The notes: a model not told the origin generated them from the letters alone. A DNA stretch of 64,000 nucleotides from Sediminibacterium sp. (GCF_030695065.1 NZ_JAUYTR010000011.1:1-64000), one strand, 5' to 3'. Numbered from the stretch's first letter, positions 36,911 to 47,142 are shown. Numbers and translations are program-made.

Positions 36911-37705
36911 ATGGAATTAAGCGAAATCATACCACATATAGAAGTGCTCATTTTTGCCAGTGAAAAACCATTGACTTCATTGGACATTGTAGAGCTCATC
37001 AATAATAGTTTTGGATTTTTAGAAGAAAGAATTTCGCTTGACCAGGTGGAAACAGCTGTTGAAGGCATAAGAGAAAAATATTCCGCAGAATTTTATCCAT
37101 TTGAAGTTAGAGAAAGTGGTGGCGGATGGCAATTCCTAACTAAGAAAGACTACCATAAAACCATTGCACAACTAAATGGAGATAAATTTTTAAAGCGACT
37201 ATCTAATGCTGCTTTAGAAACTTTGGCAATCATTGGCTATAAGCAACCCATTACAAAAGGAGAAATCGAAGCCATCAGAGGGGTAAACAGCGACTACTCT
37301 ATACAGAAATTATTAGAAAAAGAATTGATCTTAATAAGTGGAAGGAACGAGCAATTGCCAGGTAAACCATTGGTTTATGCTACTTCAAAAACATTTATGG
37401 ATTATTTTGGCATTAACAGTGCTGCCGATTTACCTAAAATAAAAGAAGTACTAGCAGAACAAATAGTAGAAGGTACTATAATAAGACCAGAAGACTTTAC
37501 CGATACTCAAATTGCCAATGCAATGGCAGAATTGCCTACCGACGAAGAGTTAATAGAGGGCGATGTCTCCGATTTAAAAGTGAATGAAGAAGGTGAGCTT
37601 ATCATTACCGAATTGAATGAATCATCCGATGACTCCAACGAAAATGCGGACGATGAATCAAACAATTTATCAAACGATGTTGAAGACGAGAATAATCCGC
37701 AATAG
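36911..37705 (+). CDS. scpB: Segregation and condensation protein ScpB
   Basis: Kleisin-associated winged-helix subunit of the SMC-ScpAB condensin. 264 residues; two winged-helix domains cover about 5-190, with ETLAIIGYKQPITKGEIEAI and the FGINSAADLP segment. Residues about 195-264 form a very acidic, Asn/Ser/Asp-rich tail, likely disordered. It is 14 bp after atpG and its stop abuts the lysA region. Confidence 0.93.
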   Translation: MELSEIIPHIEVLIFASEKPLTSLDIVELINNSFGFLEERISLDQVETAVEGIREKYSAEFYPFEVRESGGGWQFLTKKDYHKTIAQLNGDKFLKRLSNAALETLAIIGYKQPITKGEIEAIRGVNSDYSIQKLLEKELILISGRNEQLPGKPLVYATSKTFMDYFGINSAADLPKIKEVLAEQIVEGTIIRPEDFTDTQIANAMAELPTDEELIEGDVSDLKVNEEGELIITELNESSDDSNENADDESNNLSNDVEDENNPQ

Positions 37706-37723
37706 TTGGATTATCTTTACACC

Positions 37724-38938
37724 ATGTCTTTAAACATTTCCAACGAACAATTACAAGCAGCTGCAACGCAATATGGTACGCCATTGTATGTATACCATGC
37801 AGAAAAAATAACTGCACAATACCAGGAATTACAAAAATCATTCGAAGGCGTTTATACTCGGTTTTTTTATGCTTGCAAAGCACTTACCAATCTTTCTGTA
37901 TTAAAACATATTCAATCAATTGGATGCAATATTGATTGCAGTTCAATAAATGAAGTTTACCTAGCAATCAAAGCAGGATTTAATCCAGAACAAATTCTTT
38001 ACACCAGCAATGGCATTGCTTTTGAAGAGATTATAGCCGCCGTTGAAGCAGGTGTTTCTGTTAATATAGACAGTCTAAGTAATTTAGAAAAGTTTGGGAA
38101 AGCATATGGCAGCAGGTATCCAGTTGGCATTAGACTAAGGCCTAATATTATGGCAGGTGGAAATTTAAAAATTTCAACCGGCCACAATGGAAGTAAGTTT
38201 GGAATTCCAATAGAGCAATTAGATGAAATTCTTTCTATTAAAGACCAATATCAATTGCGCATTAATTGCTTGCATGTGCACACGGGTAGTGAAATAAAAG
38301 ATGTAGCCGTTTTTATTAAAGTAGCAGATATTTTCTTTGAACTGGTGCCCCATTTTCAAGACTTACAAGTATTAGATATGGGAGGTGGATTTAAAGTGCC
38401 TTATCAAACAAATGAAAAAGGAACAGATATTCCACTACTGGCCAAAAAAGTAGGAGAAGTCTTGAATAAGTTTGAATCTACATATGGCAAAAAATTTCAA
38501 GTTTGGTTTGAGCCCGGTAAATATTTAGTGAGTGAATGTGGTTATTTAATTACCAGCGTAAATGTGTTAAAAGAAACACCTACTGTGCTATTTGCTGGCA
38601 TTAACAGCGGGTTTAACCATTTGATACGACCAATGTTTTATGAGGCTTACCATCCCATCAGAAATATCAGCAACCCCAATGGACCATTAAAGCATTATGC
38701 AGTAACTGGTAATATTTGTGAAACAGACAATTTTGCTTGGGACAGACCAATTAATGAAATAAGAGAAAATGATTTATTGGTTATTGACAATGCGGGCGCC
38801 TATGGGTTTGAAATGGGAAGTAATTATAATTCCAGATTTTTGCCTGCACAAGTATTGTATAAAGATGGCCAAATGCAACTGATTAGAAAAAGGGATACGC
38901 TAGAAGATTTAATAAAAAATCAGATAGAGATCAATTAA
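37724..38938 (+). CDS. lysA: Diaminopimelate decarboxylase LysA
   Basis: Last step of lysine synthesis, a PLP enzyme of the alanine-racemase fold. 404 residues from the ATG at 37724 (MSLNISNEQ); an in-frame ATG six codons upstream abuts the scpB stop and is less likely. PLP Lys is in FYACKALTN; the HVHTGSE segment and EPGKYLV are conserved, and the C-terminal active-site CETDNF is present. Confidence 0.95.
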   Translation: MSLNISNEQLQAAATQYGTPLYVYHAEKITAQYQELQKSFEGVYTRFFYACKALTNLSVLKHIQSIGCNIDCSSINEVYLAIKAGFNPEQILYTSNGIAFEEIIAAVEAGVSVNIDSLSNLEKFGKAYGSRYPVGIRLRPNIMAGGNLKISTGHNGSKFGIPIEQLDEILSIKDQYQLRINCLHVHTGSEIKDVAVFIKVADIFFELVPHFQDLQVLDMGGGFKVPYQTNEKGTDIPLLAKKVGEVLNKFESTYGKKFQVWFEPGKYLVSECGYLITSVNVLKETPTVLFAGINSGFNHLIRPMFYEAYHPIRNISNPNGPLKHYAVTGNICETDNFAWDRPINEIRENDLLVIDNAGAYGFEMGSNYNSRFLPAQVLYKDGQMQLIRKRDTLEDLIKNQIEIN

Positions 38939-38963
38939 GAACAATTCAGTAGTTTACAGTACC

Positions 38964-39734
38964 ATGATTACGCTAAAAAATATAAGTAAAAGCTTTGATG
39001 ACCGAGTAATTATTCAGGGAATTGATGCAGTGATGGAGAGCGGTAAATGCAACCTAATCATTGGTTCAAGTGGAAGTGGCAAAACAGTGCTCACAAAATG
39101 CATAGTAGGGCTAATTAAACCTAATGAGGGAAGTATTGAATTTGATGGAGAAGACCTGCTATTAATGGATGAAAAAACAAGGAAACAATTGCGTCAGCAG
39201 ATCGGCATGCTCTTTCAAGGGAATGCATTATTTGATTCAATGACGGTTCAAGAAAATGTAAAGTTTCCATTAGACATGTTTACTAAATTATCCCATGCGG
39301 AGAAATTAAAAAAAGTAGACGAGGTATTAGATAGGGTTAATTTAAAAGATGCGCATAAAAGATTTCCTGCAGAAATTAGTGGCGGTATGAAAAAAAGGGT
39401 AGGCATTGCACGATCCATTGTATTAAACCCTAAATACTTGTTTTGTGATGAGCCCAATTCTGGGTTGGACCCACAAACATCTATGGTGATAGACAAACTA
39501 ATTAAAGAAATTACCACCGAGTACAAAATGACCACAGTGGTAGTTACACATGATATGAATAGTGTAATGGAAATTGGGGACCATATTATGTATTTGTACA
39601 ATGGAAAAAAACAATGGGAAGGATCTAATAAAGACATCATTTTCAGTAAAGATCAACTACTGAATGATTTTATTTTTGCCTCTGAGTTCTTGCAAGACGC
39701 TAAACAAATGCGCATGCAAGAAGCTGGCAAATAA
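38964..39734 (+). CDS. mlaF: MlaF-type ABC transporter ATPase
   Basis: 256 residues. Walker A GSSGSGKT (about 34-41), Q-loop MLFQGNALFDSM, signature SGGMKKRVGIAR and Walker B LFCDEPNSGLDP are all present. The SGGMKKRVG form and the phospholipid-transporter type of ABC domain point to MlaF. Its permease MlaE is not adjacent but 12.7 kb away. It follows lysA by 25 bp. Confidence 0.9.
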   Translation: MITLKNISKSFDDRVIIQGIDAVMESGKCNLIIGSSGSGKTVLTKCIVGLIKPNEGSIEFDGEDLLLMDEKTRKQLRQQIGMLFQGNALFDSMTVQENVKFPLDMFTKLSHAEKLKKVDEVLDRVNLKDAHKRFPAEISGGMKKRVGIARSIVLNPKYLFCDEPNSGLDPQTSMVIDKLIKEITTEYKMTTVVVTHDMNSVMEIGDHIMYLYNGKKQWEGSNKDIIFSKDQLLNDFIFASEFLQDAKQMRMQEAGK

Positions 39735-39757
39735 ACATTAACAAACAATTTAATTTT

Positions 39758-40267
39758 ATGATTCGAAAGTATTTTTTTGCTTTCTTGGTTTCAGTATTCA
39801 GCACATTGGCAATTCAAGCTCAAAGCCCTATTGACAATCGACCAAACTATATTAAAAATCCCACGCTACCAGAATTCAAATTAATTTTAACAGACAGTAG
39901 TTTATTCACCAACAAACTAATTCCCAAGGCCGAATTTACATGCATTGTCTATTTTAGTCCAGATTGTGGTCATTGCCAGTACGAGGCAGATCAAATGATT
40001 CGCAATATGGATAGTTTAAAACAAGTACAGTTTATTTGGATTAGTTATAGAGAATTCAATGACATTAAAGCATTTGGTAGGAAGTATCAATTTGACTTGT
40101 ATCCAAATATCATTATTGGAAGAGACCCTGATTATACAGTTCCCGCTTTTTTTCAGGTGAAATTCACGCCATTTGTTGCTTTATACAATCAAAATAAGCA
40201 GTTTTTAAAAGCCTGGGAGTCGGGTGTAGAAATGCCTGAATTATTACAATTTATTCACAAAAAATAG
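39758..40267 (+). CDS. Periplasmic thioredoxin-like protein
   Basis: 169 residues with signal peptide (about 1-21, ending AIQAQ). A thioredoxin fold with CGHC in SPDCGHCQYEAD and a later cis-Pro-type FTPF. It resembles the TlpA/thiol-disulfide family used for disulfide reduction in the envelope. No redox partner gene is adjacent. Confidence 0.85.
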   Translation: MIRKYFFAFLVSVFSTLAIQAQSPIDNRPNYIKNPTLPEFKLILTDSSLFTNKLIPKAEFTCIVYFSPDCGHCQYEADQMIRNMDSLKQVQFIWISYREFNDIKAFGRKYQFDLYPNIIIGRDPDYTVPAFFQVKFTPFVALYNQNKQFLKAWESGVEMPELLQFIHKK

Positions 40268-40279
40268 GGCAGCTGCACG

Positions 40280-40287
40280 TACCTTTG
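40280..40287 (+). promoter_or_regulatory. Candidate -7 element (TACCTTTG) for mdh
   Basis: Exact TAnnTTTG match 36 bp before the mdh start at 40324. A clear TTG at the normal distance was not found. Confidence 0.55.
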
Positions 40288-40323
40288 CACCACTTAATTT
40301 AACCACTTTAAATAATGCCGATT

Positions 40324-41253
40324 ATGAAAGTTACTGTAGTAGGTGCTGGTGCTGTAGGAGCAACCTGTGCCGATAATATTGCCCGTAAGGAATTATGTAA
40401 TGAGCTGGTATTACTAGACATCAAAGAAGGATTTGCAGAAGGCAAGGCCCAAGACATGATGCAAACAGCTGCTTTATTAGGTTTTGACACTAAAATTACC
40501 GGAAGCACCAACGACTACAGTAAAACTGCAGGCAGTGATGTGGTAGTAATTACTTCGGGCTTACCACGTAAACCAGGTATGACTCGCGAAGAATTAATTG
40601 GTACCAATGCAGGTATTGTAAAAGGTGTTTGTGAAAATATTTTAAAGTATTCACCTAATGCTATAATCATAGTGATTAGTAACCCAATGGATACCATGAC
40701 CTATTTGGCATTAACTGCAACAGGGTTGCCGAAGAATAGAATCATTGGAATGGGTGGCACATTAGACAGCAGCCGTTTCAAGTATCAATTGAGCCAACAT
40801 TTAAATTGCAGCCCTGCAGATTTAAATGCGTTGGTAGTAGGTGGGCATGGAGACACTACCATGATTCCATTAATTCGTTATGCAACCTGGAACAGTGCAC
40901 CTGTAACCAATTTTCTTTCTGCAGAACAACAACAACAAATTGTAAATGATACCATGGTAGGTGGAGCAACATTGACTAAATTAATAGGTACTTCTGCTTG
41001 GTATGCACCAGGTGCTGCAGGAGCAGCTTTAGTTGAAAGCATTGTACGCGACGAGAAAAAATTATTTACTTGTTGCGTTAGCTTAGAAGGTGAGTATGGT
41101 CAGAACGATATTTGCTTAGGCGTTCCTGTAACAATTGGAAAGAATGGTTGGGAAAAAATCATCGACCTTAAATTAAACGCAGAAGAACAAGCTGCTTTTA
41201 ACAAGAGTGCAGATGCAGTAAGAAGCATGAATGATGTTCTAAAAACTTTATAG
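40324..41253 (+). CDS. mdh: Malate dehydrogenase
   Basis: Interconverts malate and oxaloacetate with NAD. 309 residues from the ATG at 40324 (MKVTVVGAGAVG); an ATG three codons upstream is in frame. The Rossmann GAGAVG motif comes first, then the R-loop region RKPGMTREEL, and the catalytic HGD in VGGHGDT near residue 173. The form is the LDH-like MDH of Bacteroidota. It converges with the GT9 gene, 3 bp apart. Confidence 0.96.
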   Translation: MKVTVVGAGAVGATCADNIARKELCNELVLLDIKEGFAEGKAQDMMQTAALLGFDTKITGSTNDYSKTAGSDVVVITSGLPRKPGMTREELIGTNAGIVKGVCENILKYSPNAIIIVISNPMDTMTYLALTATGLPKNRIIGMGGTLDSSRFKYQLSQHLNCSPADLNALVVGGHGDTTMIPLIRYATWNSAPVTNFLSAEQQQQIVNDTMVGGATLTKLIGTSAWYAPGAAGAALVESIVRDEKKLFTCCVSLEGEYGQNDICLGVPVTIGKNGWEKIIDLKLNAEEQAAFNKSADAVRSMNDVLKTL

Positions 41254-41256
41254 TAA

Positions 41257-42276
41257 CTAAATCCACTGCATTGCCATTGCAGCAATGCTAGCGGTATCTT
41301 GTAACTGCATACAGTTGAAATGCCCTTTGGGGCATTTTTTTTTGCCGTAATTACTACAAGGTTGACAAGATAAATTAGGAACAATAAAATTGTGATAGGC
41401 TATTTTATTTTTATGTAAAGCCAATTGCTCTGCCCCATAATAAGGTTCCACCGCCAACTTAGGAGAAGTGCCTCCCCAGATGGCCAATACTTTTTTATTA
41501 AAAGCACAAGCAATGTATTGTAAGCCTGTATCGTGAGAAATAACCAGTTTTGCTTGTTTTACTAAATCAGCAGATTCATGTAAAGAAAATTTACCACATG
41601 CATTGTAAATACGAATGGCATCTATCCCAGCAATTTCATTACCTTCTTGCTGGTCTTCTTTGCCTCCTATCAATACAATGGGATATGGAATTTGAGTGCA
41701 AAGTTGCTGCAGCTTAGAAATGGGTAGTTTTTTGGTTGCATATGAAGCCCCAATTACAATAGCAATATAACCAAACTGATGCGATGCAGGAATATCAGTA
41801 ATTTGAATACCCTTCCCATCAGGAATAAAATAATCAAGTCCCTGCTCATCATTTACTATACCTAATGGAGCAAGCGCATCTAAGCTTCGAAGTGTAATAT
41901 GTCTATCAGGCATTTGGTTAATCCCAAAGCGGGTGAGCAGCCACTTTTGCCTACTTAGTTTATGAAAAGCATATACAGGAACTTTTAATTGAAACTGAAT
42001 AAGCCAAGACCTAAAATTTTTATGCAAATCAATAATGAAATCAAATTGTTGGCTCATTAGTTTAGGAACAAGCTCATTCAGGTTATTATTAAAATAATGA
42101 AAATGGTCTATATACGGGTTGGCTTCTGTAACAGCTTTCATTGAAAGCTTGGTTAAAAAATGTACTTCAACGCCAGGCAATTGTTGTTTTAAACACCTAA
42201 ATACTGGAGAAGCCAACACTATATCTCCTATTGAAGAAAAACGAATGACCAATATTTTTTTTGCTGAAGCTTCCAT
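41257..42276 (-). CDS. Glycosyltransferase family 9 (heptosyltransferase-like)
   Basis: 339 residues. The N-terminal ILVIRFSSIGDIVLASPVFR (about 9-28) and the C-terminal VISHDTGLQYIA/AIWGGTSP region are typical of GT9, enzymes that add heptose in lipopolysaccharide core. The acceptor cannot be told. The C-terminal part has a Cys-rich stretch (LSCQPCSNYGKKKCPKGH). Last gene of a four-gene minus run from the 45493 symporter. Confidence 0.88.
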   Translation of the reverse strand: MEASAKKILVIRFSSIGDIVLASPVFRCLKQQLPGVEVHFLTKLSMKAVTEANPYIDHFHYFNNNLNELVPKLMSQQFDFIIDLHKNFRSWLIQFQLKVPVYAFHKLSRQKWLLTRFGINQMPDRHITLRSLDALAPLGIVNDEQGLDYFIPDGKGIQITDIPASHQFGYIAIVIGASYATKKLPISKLQQLCTQIPYPIVLIGGKEDQQEGNEIAGIDAIRIYNACGKFSLHESADLVKQAKLVISHDTGLQYIACAFNKKVLAIWGGTSPKLAVEPYYGAEQLALHKNKIAYHNFIVPNLSCQPCSNYGKKKCPKGHFNCMQLQDTASIAAMAMQWI

Positions 42277-42292
42277 GGTCGATCTAATTGAT

Positions 42293-43543
42293 TTAGGAAT
42301 GTTTTTCTACAAAATCTAAATCTTTATGAAAAGTTTCTTCGGTAAAATAAAAAGCAATTAATGTAATGCACATGATAATTACACCAGTGATAATGCCACT
42401 CTGAATTAAAGACCAACCTAAGTTCTGCTGAAACAAATTCAGGAACATTAAGTTAATCAGCGGCAATGCTCCCCTTACCATATTAGGTATAGTGGTAGCA
42501 GCAGTAGCCCTTAAATTGGTTCCAAATTGCTCCGCTCCCATGGTAACAAAAATGGCCCAAAACCCTGTACTAAAGCCCAACATACCGCAAATAAAATACA
42601 TAGTAGTATCATTATTATTTAAGCTGCTGTAGAAAAACAGTAGGCATGCTATGCATAGTAAATAGAAAGAGAGCAAGGCTTTTTTCCTACTCTTAAAATA
42701 TTGACTAATCAATCCAATTAAAATATCTCCAATGGCTATACCCACATAAGCAAACATGATGGCCCTTCCACTTTCAATTTTATTTTCACCATATAAGGCA
42801 CCAGCAAAACGATTGCTGAGGTTTACTAAAATTCCAATCACATACCAAGTAGGTAACCCAATTAAAATGGCAAGCAAATATTTTTTAAACCTTTTACGGT
42901 TGTTAAAAAACATAAAGAAATTTCCTTTCTGTATGCCAACTTGTTCTTTTAAACTATGGAACATGCCACTCTCTGTAACAGAAATGCGCAATAACAATAA
43001 ACCAATGCCCAATCCTCCGCCAATCATATAACAGAGTCTCCAATCATTGGTGAGCTTGTAAATAAAATAAGCAAATACCGCTCCAAACAATCCAATACCT
43101 GCAACCAACGAAGTACCTACTCCTCTTTTTTCTTTGGGCAGCAACTCACTTACCAATGTAATACCTGCACCCAGTTCACCCGCTAAGCCAATACCAGCAA
43201 TGAATCGGGCCCAAGCATATTGATCAACGTTTTGAACAAACCCTGTAGCAAAATTAGCAACTGAATAAAGTGCAATTGAACCAAACAATACACTCAATCT
43301 CCCTTTTTTATCTCCAATGGTTCCCCATAATACGCCTCCAATTAACAAACCTACCATCTGCCAATTGATAATTTTGGTACTAGCAGCAATTACTTGAACA
43401 CTATCAGATAAGGGAATACCAATACCGGCTAAACTTGGTTCACGAACAATCGTAAAAAGTAATAAATCGTAAATGTCTACAAAATAACCTAGGGCCGCTA
43501 CAATTACAGGAAGAGAAAATATACCGTATTTTTTAGCCGTCAT
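42293..43543 (-). CDS. Major facilitator superfamily transporter
   Basis: 416 residues, about 12 membrane helices. The MFS loop-2/3 signature GTIGDKKGRLSVLFGS and GLAGELGAGITLVSELLPKEKRG are seen; the latter is typical of sugar/organic-acid porters (sialate and aromatic-acid type). The substrate is unknown. It starts 5 bp after the DedA gene and is 16 bp before GT9. Confidence 0.9.
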   Translation of the reverse strand: MTAKKYGIFSLPVIVAALGYFVDIYDLLLFTIVREPSLAGIGIPLSDSVQVIAASTKIINWQMVGLLIGGVLWGTIGDKKGRLSVLFGSIALYSVANFATGFVQNVDQYAWARFIAGIGLAGELGAGITLVSELLPKEKRGVGTSLVAGIGLFGAVFAYFIYKLTNDWRLCYMIGGGLGIGLLLLRISVTESGMFHSLKEQVGIQKGNFFMFFNNRKRFKKYLLAILIGLPTWYVIGILVNLSNRFAGALYGENKIESGRAIMFAYVGIAIGDILIGLISQYFKSRKKALLSFYLLCIACLLFFYSSLNNNDTTMYFICGMLGFSTGFWAIFVTMGAEQFGTNLRATAATTIPNMVRGALPLINLMFLNLFQQNLGWSLIQSGIITGVIIMCITLIAFYFTEETFHKDLDFVEKHS

Positions 43544-43548
43544 GATAA

Positions 43549-44220
43549 TTATTTCTTTTTATTAAATACCAATTTCATGATTACCGGCGCAGTAGTAACT
43601 GCAACTATTCCTAAAACAATAATTTCTAAATGATCTTTTAAATCAAATCCAAATTGAGCCAATATCCATTTCTGTAAAAAATGGCCAGCAAAAAGCATAC
43701 TACCAACCCATGCTACACAACCAACCACATTAAAGAAACTGAATTTTTTTTGATCCATTTGCACAATGCCTGCTACAATGGGAGCAAAGGTTCGCACTAT
43801 TGGAATAAAACGCGCTACTATAATTGCACCACCACCATGCTTTTCATAAAATTCATGTGCTTGTTGCAAATAGCGCTGTTTAAAAAACATATTTTCTTTC
43901 CATTGGTACATAGCGGGCCCAACTTTTCGACCAAACCAATATCCTGTTGTATTCCCAATAATTCCTGCTGCAGAAATCAGCATCATGATTAACAATAAGT
44001 CAAATACTTCATTTCCAGTTGGAATGAACTCATTAGCTAAGTTGGTGCTGTAAATGCCAGCAACAAATAATAAACTATCTCCTGGTAAAAAAAATCCAGC
44101 AAACAATCCTGTTTCTGCAAATACCACAAACAAGATCAGCCATAAACCACCATGCTCAATATAAAACTGAGGCTGTAATAAATTGGTCCAATGAAACTCT
44201 AATAAAATTTGCATCAACAT
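43549..44220 (-). CDS. DedA family membrane protein
   Basis: 223 residues with four to five membrane segments and the DedA core: ETGLFAGFFLPGDSLLF, then RKVGPAMYQWKE and ARFIPIVRTFAPIVAGIVQM. DedA proteins are involved in undecaprenyl-phosphate or phospholipid flipping and envelope integrity. It lies 19 bp after the symporter gene. Confidence 0.93.
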   Translation of the reverse strand: MLMQILLEFHWTNLLQPQFYIEHGGLWLILFVVFAETGLFAGFFLPGDSLLFVAGIYSTNLANEFIPTGNEVFDLLLIMMLISAAGIIGNTTGYWFGRKVGPAMYQWKENMFFKQRYLQQAHEFYEKHGGGAIIVARFIPIVRTFAPIVAGIVQMDQKKFSFFNVVGCVAWVGSMLFAGHFLQKWILAQFGFDLKDHLEIIVLGIVAVTTAPVIMKLVFNKKK

Positions 44221-44239
44221 AACACTACATTAATTCAGT

Positions 44240-45493
44240 TTATGATTGCAGATCAACTGCTCCTTCCTCTTGTAATTCTCCTTCCCATTTACTTACCACT
44301 GTGGTTGCCAACGCATTCCCTAAAACATTGGTTCCTGTTCTAAACATATCGCAGAAATGATCAATAGGCAAAATTAAGGCAACCCCTTCAGGTGGAATTT
44401 TAAACATGGCACAAGTGGCCAATACAATAATCAGGGAAGCTCTTGGAACGCCCGCTATTCCTTTGCTTGTAAGCATCAACACCAATAACATAGTAATCTG
44501 CTCCCCTATTGGCATATGAATACCATAAGCTTGTGCAATGGCTAAACTAGCAAAAGTCATGTACATCATGCTTCCATCTAAGTTAAAAGAATAGCCCAAT
44601 GGTAGAATAAATGAAACAATGCTTTTTTTACAACCAAATTTTTCTAACTCTTCTGTTAATTTAGGGAATACAGCTTCACTACTGGTAGTACTAAACGCTA
44701 CTAATAAAGGGTTGGCAATTGCTTTTAATAAGCCTTTCAATCGCTTTCCTAAAATGATATATCCAACTGTACATAAGAGTACCCACAATACTGCAATGCC
44801 CAAAACAAAGTAGCCGAAGTAAATAAAGTAAAAACTAAAGATGCTCAATCCTTTGTCTGCAACTACTGCGGCCAGTGTACCAAACACTCCAAAGGGAGCA
44901 AAATTCATTACATAACCTACAATTTTTAAAATAATATGCGCAACTACATCCAATGCATTAATTACCGGTTTTGAATAAGGCCCTAAATTAGCAGCAGCCA
45001 CTCCAAATAATATAGAGAATACCACAATTTGTAGAATCTCATTGGTTGCCATTGCCTCAAAAATGCTAGACGGCACTACATGCTCAATAAATTTTTGTAG
45101 AGAAAACTCAGATGTTTTGCCCATCAAGTCTTTTAAACCAGCGTTATCTGCTTGAGATAAATCAATGTAAGACCCTGGCTGAAAATAATTAACCAGAATC
45201 ATTCCTACCAATAAGCTAACTAAAGAAGCGGTAACAAACCACAACATGGCTTTTCCGCCTACTCTACCCACTGTTTTCAGGTCTCCCAATTTTGCTATTC
45301 CTACCACTAGTGTAGAAAATACCAACGGAGCAATAATGGTTTTTACTAATCTAATAAATATCGTTCCTAGAAGTTTGATGTTTTTTGAAAACCCAGTAAT
45401 GGTTTCCGGAGCGGCATTTTCGTGTACAATATATCCAGTAATAATTCCCAATACCATGGCAATCAGGATATAAATAGTCAATTTATTCTTCAT
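44240..45493 (-). CDS. Dicarboxylate/amino acid:cation symporter (DAACS, GltP/DctA type)
   Basis: 417 residues from the ATG at 45493 (MKNKLTIYILIAM); an upstream in-frame start would add 27 hydrophilic residues that do not fit the family. The serine-rich STTSSEAVFPKLTEEL reentrant loop and the later DGSMMYMTFASLAIAQ and MFRTGTNVLGNALA segments are the family's substrate and sodium sites. It takes up glutamate, aspartate or C4-dicarboxylates. It is divergent from the permease at 45586. Confidence 0.94.
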   Translation of the reverse strand: MKNKLTIYILIAMVLGIITGYIVHENAAPETITGFSKNIKLLGTIFIRLVKTIIAPLVFSTLVVGIAKLGDLKTVGRVGGKAMLWFVTASLVSLLVGMILVNYFQPGSYIDLSQADNAGLKDLMGKTSEFSLQKFIEHVVPSSIFEAMATNEILQIVVFSILFGVAAANLGPYSKPVINALDVVAHIILKIVGYVMNFAPFGVFGTLAAVVADKGLSIFSFYFIYFGYFVLGIAVLWVLLCTVGYIILGKRLKGLLKAIANPLLVAFSTTSSEAVFPKLTEELEKFGCKKSIVSFILPLGYSFNLDGSMMYMTFASLAIAQAYGIHMPIGEQITMLLVLMLTSKGIAGVPRASLIIVLATCAMFKIPPEGVALILPIDHFCDMFRTGTNVLGNALATTVVSKWEGELQEEGAVDLQS

Positions 45494-45585
45494 CCGGCAA
45501 AATTTGAGTTGGCAATATAGCCGTAAATTGAATATAATACCTATTTTGCCAGATAATTTAAAACCAGAACCCAATTAATAAAACT

Positions 45586-47121
45586 ATGAGTTTATTCAGA
45601 AAGAAATCGCTTACAGCGATGCTGGCCAATGCGGAAGATTCAACCAATGGTTTACAAAGAACACTTGGTGCCGGAAACTTAATTGCATTAGGTATCGGAG
45701 CCATTATTGGAGCCGGTTTGTTTGTTAGAACTGCTGCTGCTGCCGGACAATCTGCAGGACCAGCTGTTACCATTTCATTTATTATTGCCGCAATTGGTTG
45801 TGCTTTTGCTGGTCTTTGTTACGCAGAATTTGCAGCAATGATTCCAATTGCAGGTAGTGCTTATGCTTACTCTTATGTTACACTAGGAGAATTGGTAGCC
45901 TGGATTATTGGATGGGCATTAATTATGGAATATGCATTGGGTGCAGCAACTGTATCTATTGCATGGAGTGAATACCTTAATAAATTATTTGGCGGGTCCA
46001 TACCATATGAATGGTGCCACTCCCCTTTCGAGAGTTTTACCGATTCAGCAGGTGTATTACACCAGGGAATGATTAATGCACCAGCATTATTGATATTGGG
46101 CCTAATTACTTTATTGTTGATAAAGGGAACGCAAGAATCTGCAATCGTAAATGCGGTAATCGTATTTATTAAAGTAGGTATAGTTTTATTATTCATTGGA
46201 ATTGGCTGGCAGTTTATAAAGCCTGAAAACCATACTCCGTATTTAATTCCAGAGGGAACTGCAGCGGTTGTAGACAGCGCTGGTAAAGTAATTGCGGATT
46301 ATTCTCCTTTCAATAAACACGGATGGGGCGGTGTATTAGGTGGTGCTGCTGTAGTATTTTTTGCATTCATTGGCTTTGATGCCGTATCTACTGCTGCGCA
46401 AGAAGCAAAGAATCCTAAAAGAGATATGCCAATTGGTATTTTAGGCTCCTTAGTAGTTTGTACTATTTTATACATTTTATTTGGACACGTATTAACAGGT
46501 GTGGCCAACTGGAAAGAATTTGTAGATCCTGAAAAAGGTCGTGAAGCGTCTGTAGCTTATGCTATTTCTACTTATATGACTGGCTATGGTTGGTTGGCAC
46601 AAGCAGTAACCATTGCAATTTTAGCAGGTTTCTCTTCTGTTATCTTAGTGATGTTAATGGGCCAGAGTCGTATCTTCTATTCAATGAGTAACGACGGATT
46701 AATTCCAAAAGCATTTGGAGAATTGCACCCTAAATTCCGTACCCCTTATAAAGCAAATATTATCTTGTTTGTATTTGTAGGATTATTCGCGGCATTTGTT
46801 CCAGGTCATGTGGCCGGAGACTTAACTTCCTTTGGTACCTTATTCGCCTTCGTACTGGTAAGCATTGGAGTTTGGGTATTAAGAGTAAAATCACCTGAAT
46901 TAGAGCGTCCATTCAAAACGCCAATGGTTCCATTGGTATCTTCATTAGGCGTACTAGTTTGTACTTCAATGATTTTTGTACTAGACGCTACTACTTTAAA
47001 AGTGGCGTTTGGTTGGATGGCATTGGGCTTAGTAGTATACTTTGTCTACAGCAAGAAAAGAAGTAAACTTCAAAATCCGAGTGATATTATTCCAAAAGCT
47101 TCTGATTTTGAGAAGCACTAA
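45586..47121 (+). CDS. Amino acid permease (APC, cationic amino acid transporter type)
   Basis: 511 residues, 12 or more helices. The start region LGAGNLIALGIGAIIGAGLFVRTA (about 29-52) has the GIGxIIGAGIF-type signature of APC permeases, and FFAFIGFDAVSTAAQEAKNPKRDMP is characteristic of the cationic (CAT/YfnA-like) subgroup. The substrate is not certain. A terminator follows. Confidence 0.93.
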   Translation: MSLFRKKSLTAMLANAEDSTNGLQRTLGAGNLIALGIGAIIGAGLFVRTAAAAGQSAGPAVTISFIIAAIGCAFAGLCYAEFAAMIPIAGSAYAYSYVTLGELVAWIIGWALIMEYALGAATVSIAWSEYLNKLFGGSIPYEWCHSPFESFTDSAGVLHQGMINAPALLILGLITLLLIKGTQESAIVNAVIVFIKVGIVLLFIGIGWQFIKPENHTPYLIPEGTAAVVDSAGKVIADYSPFNKHGWGGVLGGAAVVFFAFIGFDAVSTAAQEAKNPKRDMPIGILGSLVVCTILYILFGHVLTGVANWKEFVDPEKGREASVAYAISTYMTGYGWLAQAVTIAILAGFSSVILVMLMGQSRIFYSMSNDGLIPKAFGELHPKFRTPYKANIILFVFVGLFAAFVPGHVAGDLTSFGTLFAFVLVSIGVWVLRVKSPELERPFKTPMVPLVSSLGVLVCTSMIFVLDATTLKVAFGWMALGLVVYFVYSKKRSKLQNPSDIIPKASDFEKH

Positions 47122-47142
47122 ATAATTGAACTTATTTTATAT

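Noticed and set aside
45494..45574. Longer start for the dicarboxylate symporter
   Set aside because: The 27 extra residues do not resemble the family N-terminus, while MKNKLTIYILIAM begins a normal first helix.
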